Notes: a model not told the origin generated them from the sequence alone. Numbered from the stretch's first letter, positions 1-9,919 are shown. The stretch: DNA of 64,000 nt from CAYSRJ01 sp964521865 (GCA_964521865.1 CAZFTJ010000002.1:1-64000); one strand, 5' to 3'. Made by a program: numbers and translations.

Positions 1-37
1 AAAGAGGGGGTAATTATGTGAGTAAAAAAGGAGGAAT

Positions 38-853
38 TTAAGTGAGCGCCAACGAAATAAGCATTCTATCCTGCATGCCATAATCATCTCCTATCGCAAT
101 AATATCTACCTTTCCATCAACCGCAGACAGATACTGTTTGTTCCATTCTACGAAGTATTCCTTTATTCCGTCTAAAAGATATCTGCATTCCCTGGAATCG
201 CTCCCCATATCCAGGTAAAAATCCGTATATCCTCGTATCCATAGTGCCGTTTCCAGTATACCACCATATGATTGACTAAGAGTTATGACATACTGAGGAT
301 TCTCTTCTGAATAAGCCCGAAGCTCATCTTTCAGGTTTTCAACTTTCAGCTGATCCCATGGATCTGGAAATTGATAGTTTGTTATTTCATCATATGATTT
401 CCCTGCAAGCGGATGGGCAACCTGTTCGAAGTAGTATGCAGAACGTTTCCATTTCACACCCCATTCATCACGGAAATATTTTCCACTCCCACCTGTTACA
501 TATCCCTGCTGAATCTTCGCCCCCACATCCAGTTCAAAAACCTCACTGAACTCCTCGATCAGTTCTCTCATTTTTCCAGACGGTTTCGGATAGAGCCATC
601 TAAATCCTATTTTATATTTCCTTAGGAATTCCTCCTCAGGTAAAGCGGATAACTGAACAAAGCTGTTAATTCTGGGAATACGCTTAATCCCGAGCTCCCT
701 GAGTACACCTGCATAGGCAAAGATAGAAACAGCTGCCTGATCCCCACCAAAATCAAGGAGGAAATGTTTGCCTTTTTCATGGCTGAGAATTTTATGAAAT
801 TCCTCTTTATAATTTATAGTATCCTCCTGCTCCCTCTGTTGATTGGTATTCAT
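38..853 (-). pseudogene. URO-D-like protein, 3'-truncated
   Basis: This 271-residue reading frame has the N-terminal and central part of the uroporphyrinogen-decarboxylase (URO-D)/MtaA superfamily, including the late motif GDDYGMQDRMLIS. Family members of this type run to about 340-370 residues. Here the frame ends four residues after that motif (LALT, stop), so the last part of the barrel is missing. The break looks like a deletion junction, because nothing related follows to the window edge. Such proteins in sugar clusters are usually not haem enzymes; many are corrinoid-dependent methyltransferases or of unknown function. It starts 26 bases after another broken URO-D gene, in a stretch of decaying genes. 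A functional short protein is possible but unlikely. Confidence 0.7.
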
Positions 854-878
854 AGACAGTTATTGGGACATTATGAGA

Positions 879-1657
879 TCAATATTTGTCGAACTCTTTT
901 GCGGTTTCAAAGATTGTTACGACATTCTCAGGCGGTACATTTACCTGTATATAGTAAGGCTGAGTAAATATGAAACCGCTTCCTTCTTTAAAAATTATCA
1001 TATTATGTCTGGCACACTCGCGTACTTCATTCGGAGGCCCGAATGAAAGCTCATCCTGTGGATTAACGGCCCCGCCCCAAAAGGTGAGTTCTTTGCCAAA
1101 CTCCTGTTTCAATATTTCCGGTCCCATGTATTGAGCCCCGACCTGAACGGAGTTCAGTATATCAATACCCGCATCGATCAGATCAGGCAGGTACTTATAA
1201 ACAGAACCACAGGAATGGAATATTTATGTAATAATTACTGACCCTTCGGACATATTCGTAAAATTTTTTTATATAGGGTATTATCATCTCCCGCACCATT
1301 TCCTGATCGTACATCGGATTGTATTGTGGGATTAAAATCAGAGGATATTTTCACCGGTGTTCCTGGGGGGTTAATCCCGTCCTTGAAGCCTTTATCCCTA
1401 CTTACGCCGAGTAAATCCCTCAATGTCCAGACGAGTTGCACATCCAAGCTGAAACGATTCACGATTTCTTCATCAATGTATACAAGCACCTGCATGGTAT
1501 CGGCTATTCGCACAGGCTTATGGATATTGAGTAGGTTCAAGAGATTATGGTATGCCGTAGCATGTATTGTTGATGCATAAGTGCCTCCCAAATCAATGGG
1601 AACTCTGTCAGGTCCCTTCCTCTCAATTGCAGCAATAACCCTTTCTCTCGAATTCAT
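879..1657 (-). pseudogene. URO-D-like protein, internal deletion and frameshifts
   Basis: The N-terminal part starts at the ATG at 1657 (MNSRERVIAAIERKGPDRVP, the classic URO-D/MtaA opening) and stays in frame to about 1310. The C-terminal part lies in another frame and can be read from about 1228 to 879, with IFHSCGSVYKYLPDLIDAG and a normal end. Between them, a third frame reads as YDQEMVREMIIPYIKKFYEY, which is the family's helix before the HSCGS motif. The order is preserved, but roughly 80-100 residues are missing and the frame changes at least twice. This is therefore one decayed gene, not two small ones. It lies directly upstream of the truncated URO-D gene at 38-853. Confidence 0.75.
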
Positions 1658-1735
1658 CGTAGAGCTCCTCTTCAATCCTTCAGTGTGGCAATTGCCATGT
1701 GATTGTATTATCCTCAACTTGATTGACCAAAGATG

Positions 1736-1828
1736 CTACTCAGGAATGATGGGAACTATGTCCAGAACATTGCAAATCACCTTGGGTTCCTCGGTGTAAT
1801 CGCCATAGAGTGTATATGATTCATTCAT
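1736..1828 (-). pseudogene. C-terminal remnant of a fucose-isomerase-like gene
   Basis: Read leftward, these 93 bases encode YTLYGDYTEEPKVICNVLDI followed by a short tail and a stop. This matches the last residues of the intact fucose-isomerase-like protein at 6071-7456, which ends with FGDYCEELKIACNVLDIRPI. Nothing upstream of the fragment belongs to the family. It appears to be the surviving 3' end of a second, deleted sugar-isomerase gene, and it suggests that an older copy of the sugar cluster once lay here. Confidence 0.6.
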
Positions 1829-1920
1829 AATGCCTTTACTAAGTTTCTCTCATTGCAGTCGAGATTTATAAATAGTTTTGGATGCTGCTTTGAACCAACC
1901 TCTTCTTTGGGTTTGTGATT

Positions 1921-2398
1921 TCAAGTTACCGATTCGTCTGAGACAAGGAGCATAAAAGCCTTGTTGGTTCCCTTTATGGTATGGTTCTTTGTGAAAGTGA
2001 ACATAACACCGTTCAAGAGCACCATCATTCCAAGGGTTGTGGCTATAGATATCAGCTGCAATTTTGTAACCAGTAAGTCGTTGAAGATACCAACTGCAAT
2101 CCCGACAGTAATAACCGCAAATATTCTTGGGAGTACACCGTACTGCTGAAATTCTATGGCCAACACTCCCGACAAAGCCATAGTCGATCCCGTTGAAAGA
2201 TCAAGCATTCCCAGTATTATCAAAATAAGCCATCCCAATAAACATAATTCCTTCGACCGATATAAACATAAATATATTGATGATATTAGGGATACTTAAA
2301 AAATAAGAAGATCGAAAAAAGAAGATTATTCCAATAATAAAAATCACGATGAAGATTTTCTGTTTCGATAAAAAGTTTAGTAATCTTTTATCTCCCAA
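1921..2398 (-). pseudogene. RbsC-type sugar ABC permease, frameshifted and truncated
   Basis: Two overlapping frames make up one ribose/xylose-type permease N-terminus. The first (from 2398) begins MGDKRLLNFLSKQ, carries one transmembrane segment and reaches EGIMFIGM. It then shifts frame near 2230 and continues as DLSTGSTMALSGVLA, the signature of RbsC-family permeases, with further hydrophobic segments. The second frame stops at 1921 after FMLLVSDESVT, leaving under half of the usual 320 or so residues. No ATPase or binding protein of the ribose type is present nearby. The gene is dead unless the frameshift is a sequencing error, and even then it would be truncated. Confidence 0.75.
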
Positions 2399-2612
2399 TT
2401 TTTCCCCTCACGTTTACATCCGCTATATAGTACTCATTGAGCTTTACTTTTAATAATTTCCTACTGTTTTCACTTCTGCTTTTATACCGGCAATTATAGG
2501 CTCAACAACTCTGTATTTTATAAGCAGTAACATCAAACAAAGTTTGAAGCCGAATTGGGTGAAAACATATCTATGGGTACCTTCGACTCTCTTTTCCAGC
2601 CACCTTAGGGGC

Positions 2613-3689
2613 TCAATATTTACCCAACTCTTCTGTTGCTTCGATCAGAGCCCAGATATTCTCATCAGGTGTGCCGTCGCCTAGCTCACCACCAGTACTC
2701 ATTATGTATCCTCCCCCCCTCTTTGCCTTTTCCATTTGTCTTTTCACCTCATTTCTTATGTCCTCAGGTTTTCCAAACCGCATAAATTTTAAGGGATGTA
2801 TGTTTCCCTTGAGACAGACTCGATTTCCAATTTTTTTTTTAAAATATGCGAGATCTGCAGTTGGGTCGAAACTGAGAAGAACATTTACACCCATTTCTGG
2901 GAGAAGATCAACAACGTGCGTCAGTGGTCCGTCACAGTGAAAGCTTTTGATTGAATCATCCGCACAGTAGAAATCGTACAGTTTCTTTATATAGGGAAAC
3001 TCAAAATCGAGAAAATCCTCTCTTGAGATGAACCCTGGAAAGTCATCGAAGAGTGCGAGGTCATTGTGGCCAGGTTCGAACAGCTCATTTCTCACCTCTA
3101 TATTCTTGATGAAGAATTGGGTTATTCTTCCCAGTAGTTCGTGCATCAAACCAGGATTGGTCTTAATCCATGTAAATACATTTTCGTGCCCAACTAAGCT
3201 TGCAGCGGTATCAAAGGGCCCCAAATACCCCATGGGAGCCCCAAGATAATCGCCCAAGATATTTTTCATGTAAAAATAACAATGTGACAGAAGGGGGAAA
3301 TTCCCTGCTGTGTAAGGATCAGGTTCCCGGTAATTTTTCAAAAAATCTTCAAGCTTTTCGATAGTATTCAAATTCTGTCTAACCCAGGGTGAAGTATCTT
3401 TTCTGACTTCAATTTTCGCCGCCCTGTCTCCCCAGTATGAGGGTTCGATTGCAAGTCCAAAACAGGGTCCTAAAACCCCTTCAACCTGGAATTTGTTTAT
3501 AAATTGTAGTTCGGCTTCCAACATGTATTCCGGATCGAGAAAGAATCTTCTCCCATCCAGGTTCAACCATCCGTGTAGATAATTAAATTGACTACCAAGA
3601 CTTAGATCTACTGGTACCTGGTCTGGTTGTCCCAGTTTCTGAGCTACCTGTATTCTTTCTTTATTTTTCAAATTGATTTTTAATTCCAT
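2613..3689 (-). CDS. URO-D/MtaA-superfamily protein
   Basis: This intact 358-residue protein belongs to the uroporphyrinogen-decarboxylase superfamily. It shows the expected pattern: a short N-terminal region, SFHCDGPLTHVVDLLPEMGV (the position of HSCG/HCCG in methyltransferases), CLKGNIHP and the C-terminal GGYIMSTGGELGDGTP. The ATG at 3689 is chosen; a GTG five codons upstream is possible. Genes of this type are common beside sugar ABC transporters and sugar isomerases in anaerobes, where their substrate is unknown. The residues here do not prove either haem synthesis or cobamide methyl transfer. It lies 78 bases after the sugar-phosphate isomerase-like gene and probably shares its transcript. 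Confidence 0.75.
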   Translation of the reverse strand: MELKINLKNKERIQVAQKLGQPDQVPVDLSLGSQFNYLHGWLNLDGRRFFLDPEYMLEAELQFINKFQVEGVLGPCFGLAIEPSYWGDRAAKIEVRKDTSPWVRQNLNTIEKLEDFLKNYREPDPYTAGNFPLLSHCYFYMKNILGDYLGAPMGYLGPFDTAASLVGHENVFTWIKTNPGLMHELLGRITQFFIKNIEVRNELFEPGHNDLALFDDFPGFISREDFLDFEFPYIKKLYDFYCADDSIKSFHCDGPLTHVVDLLPEMGVNVLLSFDPTADLAYFKKKIGNRVCLKGNIHPLKFMRFGKPEDIRNEVKRQMEKAKRGGGYIMSTGGELGDGTPDENIWALIEATEELGKY

Positions 3690-3767
3690 TGGATTACTTA
3701 CCACTCTGGATGTCGCACTTTTTGAGCAGGTTAAAGGTTGCGCAGGGGGCCATGAAGCTTAATCTGC

Positions 3768-4754
3768 TCAGCCGAACAACATTTTTCTCATAAGCCACAG
3801 TGATTTCACCCCATTCTCTTCACTGATCACCCTCTCGATCTCTTTTTCATTCGTTTTGTCTACTGCGGCAATCATATTTTTCAGCCATGCAATGCTTTCT
3901 TGGACAGCTTCTACTCCATTTTCCCTGTAAGGAAATATGTCAAGTGAATACCATCCTTTATAATTTGTTTTTTTCAACCAGTAAAGAATTTCAAGGTATT
4001 CTTGGATATGGACGCCTCCAACCATCATATCATCATCCCAATAACGGTAATTATCGTTGAGATGAAGGTGTAACAACTTGTCGCCAAGAATTTTACACAG
4101 CGCAACTGTCTCAGCAGGATTTTCATACGCATAAAAAGAATGACCGATGTCTAGAATTACTCCAACATTGTCTTTCTTGATTTTTTCAATTAAGAGTAGC
4201 GTTTTTCCAATCGTGCTTATGTAGCAATGGGTTCTCGGCTCTTTTAGCTTGTATTCCAACCCAACTTTGATACCTTGCCTGTACTCGGCACACTCTATAA
4301 CTCCTTCGGCGATTCTGTCCCATGCGGTAATATAGTCAGATTGAAAGACGTAATCGTAACCATCCTGCCCAAACCATAGATTGATCAGTTTACAATCTAA
4401 TTCGTATGCGATATCCATGTACTTTTTTACTTCTTCGACCGATTCCTTTCTGATCTTCGGATCTGGAGATGCAAAAGTACCTTTTCCCCATTTCGGCCTT
4501 ATGAAGAGATCAATAACAATATCCACTATTTCGAAATTATTATTGTTTTTGAGCTCTTTAATTAAGTCAATATTTTTTTCATTTACATTTGCATAGCTAA
4601 CCAGTTCAAGGCCGGTAAGTTCTTTGACTTTGGATGCTTCTAAAAATAACTCCTCTAGGGATTTTTTTTCTCCCTTATAACCATATTGACAAAATCTGTC
4701 AGCCTGGTCGCCGAATGTTCCAAGGCCTGTTGCAATTTTTATGTCTGTTTTTAT
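3768..4754 (-). CDS. Sugar-phosphate isomerase/epimerase-like TIM barrel, no standard start codon
   Basis: The protein is a xylose-isomerase-like (AP endonuclease 2 fold) TIM barrel. Visible are LINLWFGQDGYDY, KVGLEYKLKEPRTHCYIST (metal-binding Glu), NVGVILDIGHSFYAYENP (Asp/His ligands) and LLHLHLNDNYRYWDDD. Members isomerise or epimerise sugars or inositols. The homologous N-terminus, KIATGLGTFGDQADRFCQYG, is encoded upstream of the first in-frame GTG (4526), so the true protein is near 328 residues. However, no ATG, GTG or TTG lies between the upstream in-frame stop (4758-4760) and that segment. The codon at the right distance from an AAGGGG Shine-Dalgarno is ATA (4752-4754), possibly a mutated ATG. 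Either the start is unusual or the gene is newly inactivated. Confidence 0.6.
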   Translation of the reverse strand: MKTDIKIATGLGTFGDQADRFCQYGYKGEKKSLEELFLEASKVKELTGLELVSYANVNEKNIDLIKELKNNNNFEIVDIVIDLFIRPKWGKGTFASPDPKIRKESVEEVKKYMDIAYELDCKLINLWFGQDGYDYVFQSDYITAWDRIAEGVIECAEYRQGIKVGLEYKLKEPRTHCYISTIGKTLLLIEKIKKDNVGVILDIGHSFYAYENPAETVALCKILGDKLLHLHLNDNYRYWDDDMMVGGVHIQEYLEILYWLKKTNYKGWYSLDIFPYRENGVEAVQESIAWLKNMIAAVDKTNEKEIERVISEENGVKSLWLMRKMLFG

Positions 4755-4807
4755 GGATCAATCCCCTTAATTATAGTGGTAATTTCATTATTTACAGATA
4801 AAATTTT

Positions 4808-5892
4808 TTATAGCTAAACTTTTATGTAGCATACACATGTGTATAATAACTCGCAATCAGTTTCTGATTAGATTTGATTTTATTCATAATCGCGACCGCA
4901 TGATCGGTTAAATCTTCGATGCTTTTATGAGCTCGTTTACCAATTTCTCTTTTCAGCCTCTCCCATACCCACTCTTCAGGATTCAATTCTGGACTATACC
5001 CAGGAAGCTGAAAAGTCCTCACCTTCCCCTTTGTTGATTCAACATATTCCTGTACAAGCTTGGATTTATGAGGAGGCAACCTGTCATGAATGACAAACGT
5101 GATACCCTCTTCCTGGTCACTGAGATGTTCCAAAAATGATTTGTATTTTTCTGCAGTGATACCCCCTCGAAAGTTTCAAAATACAAATCCCCCTCAGGGC
5201 TAATCGCAGCAGTCATCGTTCTCTTGATTCTTTTACCACTTCTATACACAACAGGAGTCTTGCCTTTTATCGACCACGTTCGACCTGAAAAGATATTCAA
5301 ACTTATCCCACTTTCATCTTCAAAATAAATCTTTGCATCAACAGTAGTTGCCTCTTCAATAATAGAGGGAAAAACTTTATTCAGCCATTCATCTATTTTG
5401 GCGTTTTTTTTTCGAGCGCTCTTACTTCAGGCTTCTGAAATGATAATCCTAATTCATGCAACGCACTCAATATTCTCGTCTTGCTAAAGTACCCCTCTGT
5501 TTGTTCATATAAAACATCCCTCGCCATACTCACAGTCCATAGATCAGATTCGTAACCCCACCAATGCGGATGCTTGCTAATAATCTCAAATAGCACCTGT
5601 CGATATTCCTCTGTGAACCGTATTGGCCTTCCTGGCTTCGGTATGGCTTTTACTCCATCCCAACCGCTCTCTTTATACCGCGACATCCATTGAGAAACAG
5701 CTCCTTCTGTCACATGAAACTCTTCTGCCACCTCATTTTGTTTCGCCCCATCAAGTACTTTCTGTATTGCTCTGATCCTCTTCCTTTCACGTTCTAAAAT
5801 ATCTTGATTTTGTACCCTCTTTCTCTTTAGTTTTTGTGTCATAGTTTCCCCTCCTAGTAAGGGGAAATATAACATAACTTTAGCTATTTATA
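4808..5892. mobile_element. IS630-family insertion sequence
   Basis: About 1.1 kb is bounded by imperfect inverted ends. Reading inward, the left end has ATAGCTAAACTTTTATG (4810-4826) and the right end has ATAGCTAAAGTTATG (5887-5873, minus strand). Between them lies a leftward transposase in three frames. The element splits the sugar cluster between the fucose-isomerase-like gene and the sugar-phosphate isomerase-like gene. The exact termini and the TA target duplication expected for IS630 could not be fixed by eye. Confidence 0.65.
4822..5842 (-). pseudogene. IS630-family transposase, two frameshifts
   Basis: The start at 5842 follows a strong GGAGGGG ribosome site. The first frame (MTQKLKRKRVQNQDILERER) carries the helix-turn-helix half, with the helix HVTEGAVSQWMSRYKESG. 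It ends at a run of nine A on the coding strand (5404-5412). The DDE domain continues in a second frame (IYFEDESGISLNIFSGRTWS, containing the first catalytic Asp). It shifts again in a G run near 5165 to reach FVIHDRLPPHKSKLV and GYSPELNPEEWVWERLK (the second Asp position is occupied, and the final Glu is present). The A9 tract could allow programmed slippage, as in some insertion sequences. The second shift makes inactivity more likely unless it is a sequencing error. Confidence 0.75.
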
Positions 5893-6070
5893 AAGCACTC
5901 TGTAATTGCCCAGATTTTACCCCAATTTTATACACTACAAAGACACCTTAAGAGAAGCAATGGCCCTTTGAAGTCTTTTTTTCCAATTGATTATCTGTTT
6001 ATCACCTAAAGCCTGACTTCAGGTCTTTAAGAGACATTCAATACCCTCTTTTCTTTTCATCTCTTTATAC

Positions 6071-7456
6071 TCAAACATTCATCAACTCTATAGGGCGAAT
6101 ATCCAAAACATTGCAAGCAATTTTAAGTTCTTCACAATAGTCACCAAAAGTAAAGTGGATGTGGTTGGAACGGAGGTTTTCAATAAAGGAATCAATTGAA
6201 TAGTCTAGTCTAACGTAGCTCTGCGGATGCTGGGGATTGAGGTCATTCAACTTCTTCCGGGGGTAAGCCACTGACTCTCCGCCAACAATTAGCATCACGT
6301 ATTCACCATCGATCCTTCCAAGACGCGCTAAAGTTACCCTCCCTTCTCTGGTTATATATTGCGGACATGCTGCACCCATCTTCCAGGTGAATTCCATCAA
6401 TCCCTCTTTTGTCCAGTGTACATCCTTCTTACTCTTTGCAAAGTCAGTAGCCGATGAGCCACAGTTCATCAGTCCAACTTCATTTTTATCCTTATAAAAC
6501 CGCTGCACATCAGTAAACATAGTTGGACCACCGCTCAGGTTTTTCAATATTTGCATGGTCAATGTTCCATTTATATCGGCTTCACACCCACATACGATGG
6601 ATTCCTTTGGACCCCTGTGGTCTGAGAGATCGTTCAAAACAGCATGGGCAAGGCATAATGTGGTATAACAAGCAGGTAGCTCAGGAAGGCATTTCACACA
6701 CACAGCATCATACCTTTTCTCTTTTATTAGCTCATACAGTGCAAGGTATAATTTTATCTGTGCTAAGAGGACATTATCACAAACTTCTACTTTCCCAAAC
6801 ATCTCATACATCCATGCTTTCATCCTCTCAGCTTCTGCATCAGGAATATCTTTAGCCCTACGCAGAAGCTCAACTTGTTCCCAACCGTCAATATCGATTC
6901 CGAATTTTTTCATGATTTCACTCGGGTCAACATGAGCTGTATACATACCCATTGAACGACTTCCACCGACCCCAATTCTAGAATTCCTAAGCTTCGTCGC
7001 AACGGCAACTCCTCTACACCATCTCTCCACCTTCTGTAATGCTATTTTATCATTAAGGTTTCCATGAACTAAAGTGTTTATTACACCGACCTCATCGAGT
7101 GCCCCCCGTACAATGCCAGCGCCCACAATTCCATTTTGTCTCGGCGAATCATCTGCCCAGATGAGAACAGGTACACCGATGTTTAAAGCAGCTGCCACAG
7201 AACTACTTGAGTAAGTCCAGCCTGGTATAAAAATAACTAGAACGTCAACTTCTTTTTCTCTCAAAGTTTTTGCCTGCTCAATCATCTTCGAGAAATCTCG
7301 TCCTAAACACGTGGAAGCTATTATTAATTCGAATCCCAGACCTTTTATGCTTTTTTCAACTTCGCGATGTTTTTGGGTGAATTCTTTAATAAACTTTTGA
7401 GGCCAAGTTTTATCTTCGGACATAGTTGTAATCAATCCGACTTTGACCTTCATCAT
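6071..7456 (-). CDS. L-fucose/arabinose-isomerase-like protein
   Basis: This 461-residue protein belongs to the fucose/arabinose isomerase family, which interconverts aldoses and ketoses with Mn2+. The opening MKVKVGLITTMSEDKTWP, VDVLVIFIPGWTYSSSSVAA, PVLIWADDSPRQNG and the late FTFGDYCEELKIACNVLD are typical of the group labelled L-fucose isomerase-like or fucose-isomerase C-terminal domain proteins. It is shorter than classical FucI (about 590 residues), so the exact sugar is not certain. ATG codons at 7456 and 7453 are both possible. Neighbours upstream are an aldolase and a rhamnulokinase-type kinase, so isomerisation of a 6-deoxyhexose is the natural reading. A remnant of a second copy lies at 1736-1828. 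Confidence 0.75.
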   Translation of the reverse strand: MMKVKVGLITTMSEDKTWPQKFIKEFTQKHREVEKSIKGLGFELIIASTCLGRDFSKMIEQAKTLREKEVDVLVIFIPGWTYSSSSVAAALNIGVPVLIWADDSPRQNGIVGAGIVRGALDEVGVINTLVHGNLNDKIALQKVERWCRGVAVATKLRNSRIGVGGSRSMGMYTAHVDPSEIMKKFGIDIDGWEQVELLRRAKDIPDAEAERMKAWMYEMFGKVEVCDNVLLAQIKLYLALYELIKEKRYDAVCVKCLPELPACYTTLCLAHAVLNDLSDHRGPKESIVCGCEADINGTLTMQILKNLSGGPTMFTDVQRFYKDKNEVGLMNCGSSATDFAKSKKDVHWTKEGLMEFTWKMGAACPQYITREGRVTLARLGRIDGEYVMLIVGGESVAYPRKKLNDLNPQHPQSYVRLDYSIDSFIENLRSNHIHFTFGDYCEELKIACNVLDIRPIELMNV

Positions 7457-7687
7457 TTTAATCTCCTAGAAATAGAAATTTAAATTCTGTGCTCACTAAA
7501 CTGGATATACCAAACACATCTTTTTTCCCATCATCTAATTAAGAACCATAAATTTATATTTTTAAAAAAAATGACAGTGAAATATTTCATAGAAAATTAG
7601 AATTACCAAATTTTATTCATAAAAAATAAGTATTTCACCTTTCCTCATGACGTCGTTTTGCCCTATTCCTCGTGAACCAAAACAGAC

Positions 7688-8419
7688 CTAAAACTCTACA
7701 TCTTTCTTTTCAAAATAGAGGTCAATTTCTGTAATAGGTGTTTCCTGTATATCTATCCAACTATCATACATATCTTCTAATTCTCTTTTTCTTGCTTCCT
7801 TATAATATTCGCTAGATTTTATTATTTGCATATACAAAAAAGTTCTGGCGTTATTTTCAAGAGTATGAAGTTTTGTAAAGGCATCTTTCAAATTTTTTCC
7901 AGCAACAACAGCCCCATGGCCTGGTAGAAGACAAGCAAATCCACTATTAGGATTCTTATTATAAAGATATTTAAAATACTTCGTTACTGCTTTAGCTTCC
8001 CTAACAGATACAGCAGGCTCATCTTTTATACATTGTACATATTGAGTAAAACCTTGGCTCCAAGCAAGAGCAGTGACTATGGGCAGTGGTATTTTTAGTG
8101 AAGCAAACGCAAGTAAATATCTTGAATGAGAATGAAAAACAGCATGGACATTTGGAATTTCGTTATAGATTCTAAAATGGGTTCTTGATTCTCTAGTGAT
8201 AAAACCCTGCATTTTTAGATCTACAGATTTTCCCAGTAGATCTGTTTCAATTATGCTATCTTCATCTATATCCCAATGTTTATCAATAGAACTGTCTCTC
8301 CGTGTTACATATATTTTGTCACCTACTCTTGCGGAAATATTACCCCCCTGAGTGTCTAGAATATTTTTTTGATATAGTTCCTTTACAATTTTTATCATTT
8401 CTTTTTTAATATCCAACAT
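7688..8419 (-). CDS. Class II aldolase (fuculose/rhamnulose-phosphate aldolase type)
   Basis: This is a 243-residue class II aldolase/adducin-fold protein. Visible features are NISARVGDKIYVTRRDSS (phosphate-binding loop), TRESRTHFRIYNEIP (catalytic Glu region), AVFHSHSRYLLAFASL (two zinc-ligand His) and LLPGHGAVVAGK (third His). Enzymes of the family split a 6-deoxyketose 1-phosphate into dihydroxyacetone phosphate and lactaldehyde. Whether the substrate is fuculose- or rhamnulose-1-phosphate cannot be told from the sequence. The start at 8419 follows an AGGAG site. It is nine bases from the kinase gene and is translated with it. Both genes are notably AT-rich compared with the ABC transporter genes just upstream, so the cluster may have been assembled from different sources. 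Confidence 0.8.
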   Translation of the reverse strand: MLDIKKEMIKIVKELYQKNILDTQGGNISARVGDKIYVTRRDSSIDKHWDIDEDSIIETDLLGKSVDLKMQGFITRESRTHFRIYNEIPNVHAVFHSHSRYLLAFASLKIPLPIVTALAWSQGFTQYVQCIKDEPAVSVREAKAVTKYFKYLYNKNPNSGFACLLPGHGAVVAGKNLKDAFTKLHTLENNARTFLYMQIIKSSEYYKEARKRELEDMYDSWIDIQETPITEIDLYFEKKDVEF

Positions 8420-8428
8420 TTTTACTCC

Positions 8429-9919
8429 TTATTCCATAAGTACAATATTTAGATAATTATTATATTTTTCATCCCACTCTTCTTTATTTTTAGGTTCATA
8501 ATGGCAGATATCAGATGATTCGTATGTTATTTTCCTTCCTTCTTCTAAATTTTTTATTTCTCGAGTATTTTTAAGCTGCATCAGAAGATTCCCAATAGCT
8601 GTAGCTTCGGTAGGACCTGCGATAACTGGTATCCCCGTAGCATTTGAGGTCCATTGACAAAGCATACTGTTTTTAGTACCACCACCCACAATATATAATA
8701 ACTCTATTTTCTCCCTGGTTAATTTTTCAAGAAAATTCAGATTAAACCTAACTCTCAATGCAAGACTTTCATATATACACCTTGAAATATCACCAATACT
8801 TTCAGGAATATTTTGACCCTTCTTTTTACAGTATTCTCGAATTGTCTGTGGCATATCTAATTGTGGCTGAAAGAATATTGGATCATCTACATTTATAAAT
8901 GATTTAAAAGGCTTAGAAGTAGATGACAATTTGATTATCTCATCCCAAGATATATCGTTATCTTTGGATTTAAACCATTTTTCTCTACATTTTTCAATTA
9001 TCCAAAGCCCTATTATATTTTTGTAGAAAAGATTACAACCCCCTACCCCACCTTCATTCGCATAACCTGCTTCCATAGAATCTTCGTTAATTAATGGATC
9101 TTTCGTCTCTTTTCCAATCACACACCAAGTACCAATACTAATAAATGCCCAATTTTTATTTATACCAGTGACCGGAATCCCCACTACAGCAGAAGCAGTA
9201 TCATGAGTAGCTGGAGCAATAACAGGTATAGATTTTATTTCCAATTCTGTACATACATCTTTTGAAATATTGCCTATTTTTCTCCCTGGCATGATCATTT
9301 TAGCAAATATATCTTTTGAAATACCTAGTTTATTAAGTATTTTATTATCCCATTTTTTTTCTTTTAGATTATACATAGTGGTTGTTGTAGCATTTGTAAA
9401 TTCGTTATAAATTTTACCAGTTAGAAAGTAGTTAAAAATGTCGGGCATCATTAAAAATTTGTGGGCATTAATTAATTCAGGAGCATTACGAATCTTTAAT
9501 GAGAAAAGATGAAAAACACTAACTGCTGATAAAAGAAGCCCACCGGTAAGACTATATAATTCTGTTTTGGGAATAATCTCATAAAATTTATCAGTTACAC
9601 TATTTCTCTCCTTATCTCTATAATGGACGGGATTCGAAATTAGCTTTCCATCTTTGCTTATAAAACCAAAATCACCTCCCCATGTATCGACACCCAATGA
9701 AGTAATATTTTTATATTTTTTAACTGAAGATTGAATTCCTATTTTTATCTCCGAATATAACGATAGTATATCCCAGTATAATGTACCTGTCGCATAAACA
9801 GGTCTATTTTTAAATTTATGGATTATTTCAATATCAAACTTAGATCCATTGAATTTCGCTATTACTGCTCTCCCATTACTTGCACCAATATCAAAAACTA
9901 TGTAGTAGTGATACGACAT
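8429..9919 (-). CDS. rhaB: Rhamnulokinase-type sugar kinase (FGGY family)
   Basis: The 496-residue protein has the length and landmarks of rhamnulokinase: YIVFDIGASNGRAVIAKF (ATP phosphate loop of the actin-fold domain), GVDTWGGDFGFI (sugar-binding region), PVIAPATHDTASAVVGIP with the catalytic Asp, GTWCVIGKE and the ribose-binding LLYIVGGGTKNSMLCQW. It would phosphorylate L-rhamnulose or a similar 6-deoxyketose at C1, supplying the adjacent aldolase. The FGGY family also includes fuculokinases and xylulokinases; similarity in the N-terminal motifs favours RhaB. It is AT-rich, like the aldolase gene that follows it nine bases later, and follows the permease gene after about 110 bases. Confidence 0.75.
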   Translation of the reverse strand: MSYHYYIVFDIGASNGRAVIAKFNGSKFDIEIIHKFKNRPVYATGTLYWDILSLYSEIKIGIQSSVKKYKNITSLGVDTWGGDFGFISKDGKLISNPVHYRDKERNSVTDKFYEIIPKTELYSLTGGLLLSAVSVFHLFSLKIRNAPELINAHKFLMMPDIFNYFLTGKIYNEFTNATTTTMYNLKEKKWDNKILNKLGISKDIFAKMIMPGRKIGNISKDVCTELEIKSIPVIAPATHDTASAVVGIPVTGINKNWAFISIGTWCVIGKETKDPLINEDSMEAGYANEGGVGGCNLFYKNIIGLWIIEKCREKWFKSKDNDISWDEIIKLSSTSKPFKSFINVDDPIFFQPQLDMPQTIREYCKKKGQNIPESIGDISRCIYESLALRVRFNLNFLEKLTREKIELLYIVGGGTKNSMLCQWTSNATGIPVIAGPTEATAIGNLLMQLKNTREIKNLEEGRKITYESSDICHYEPKNKEEWDEKYNNYLNIVLME

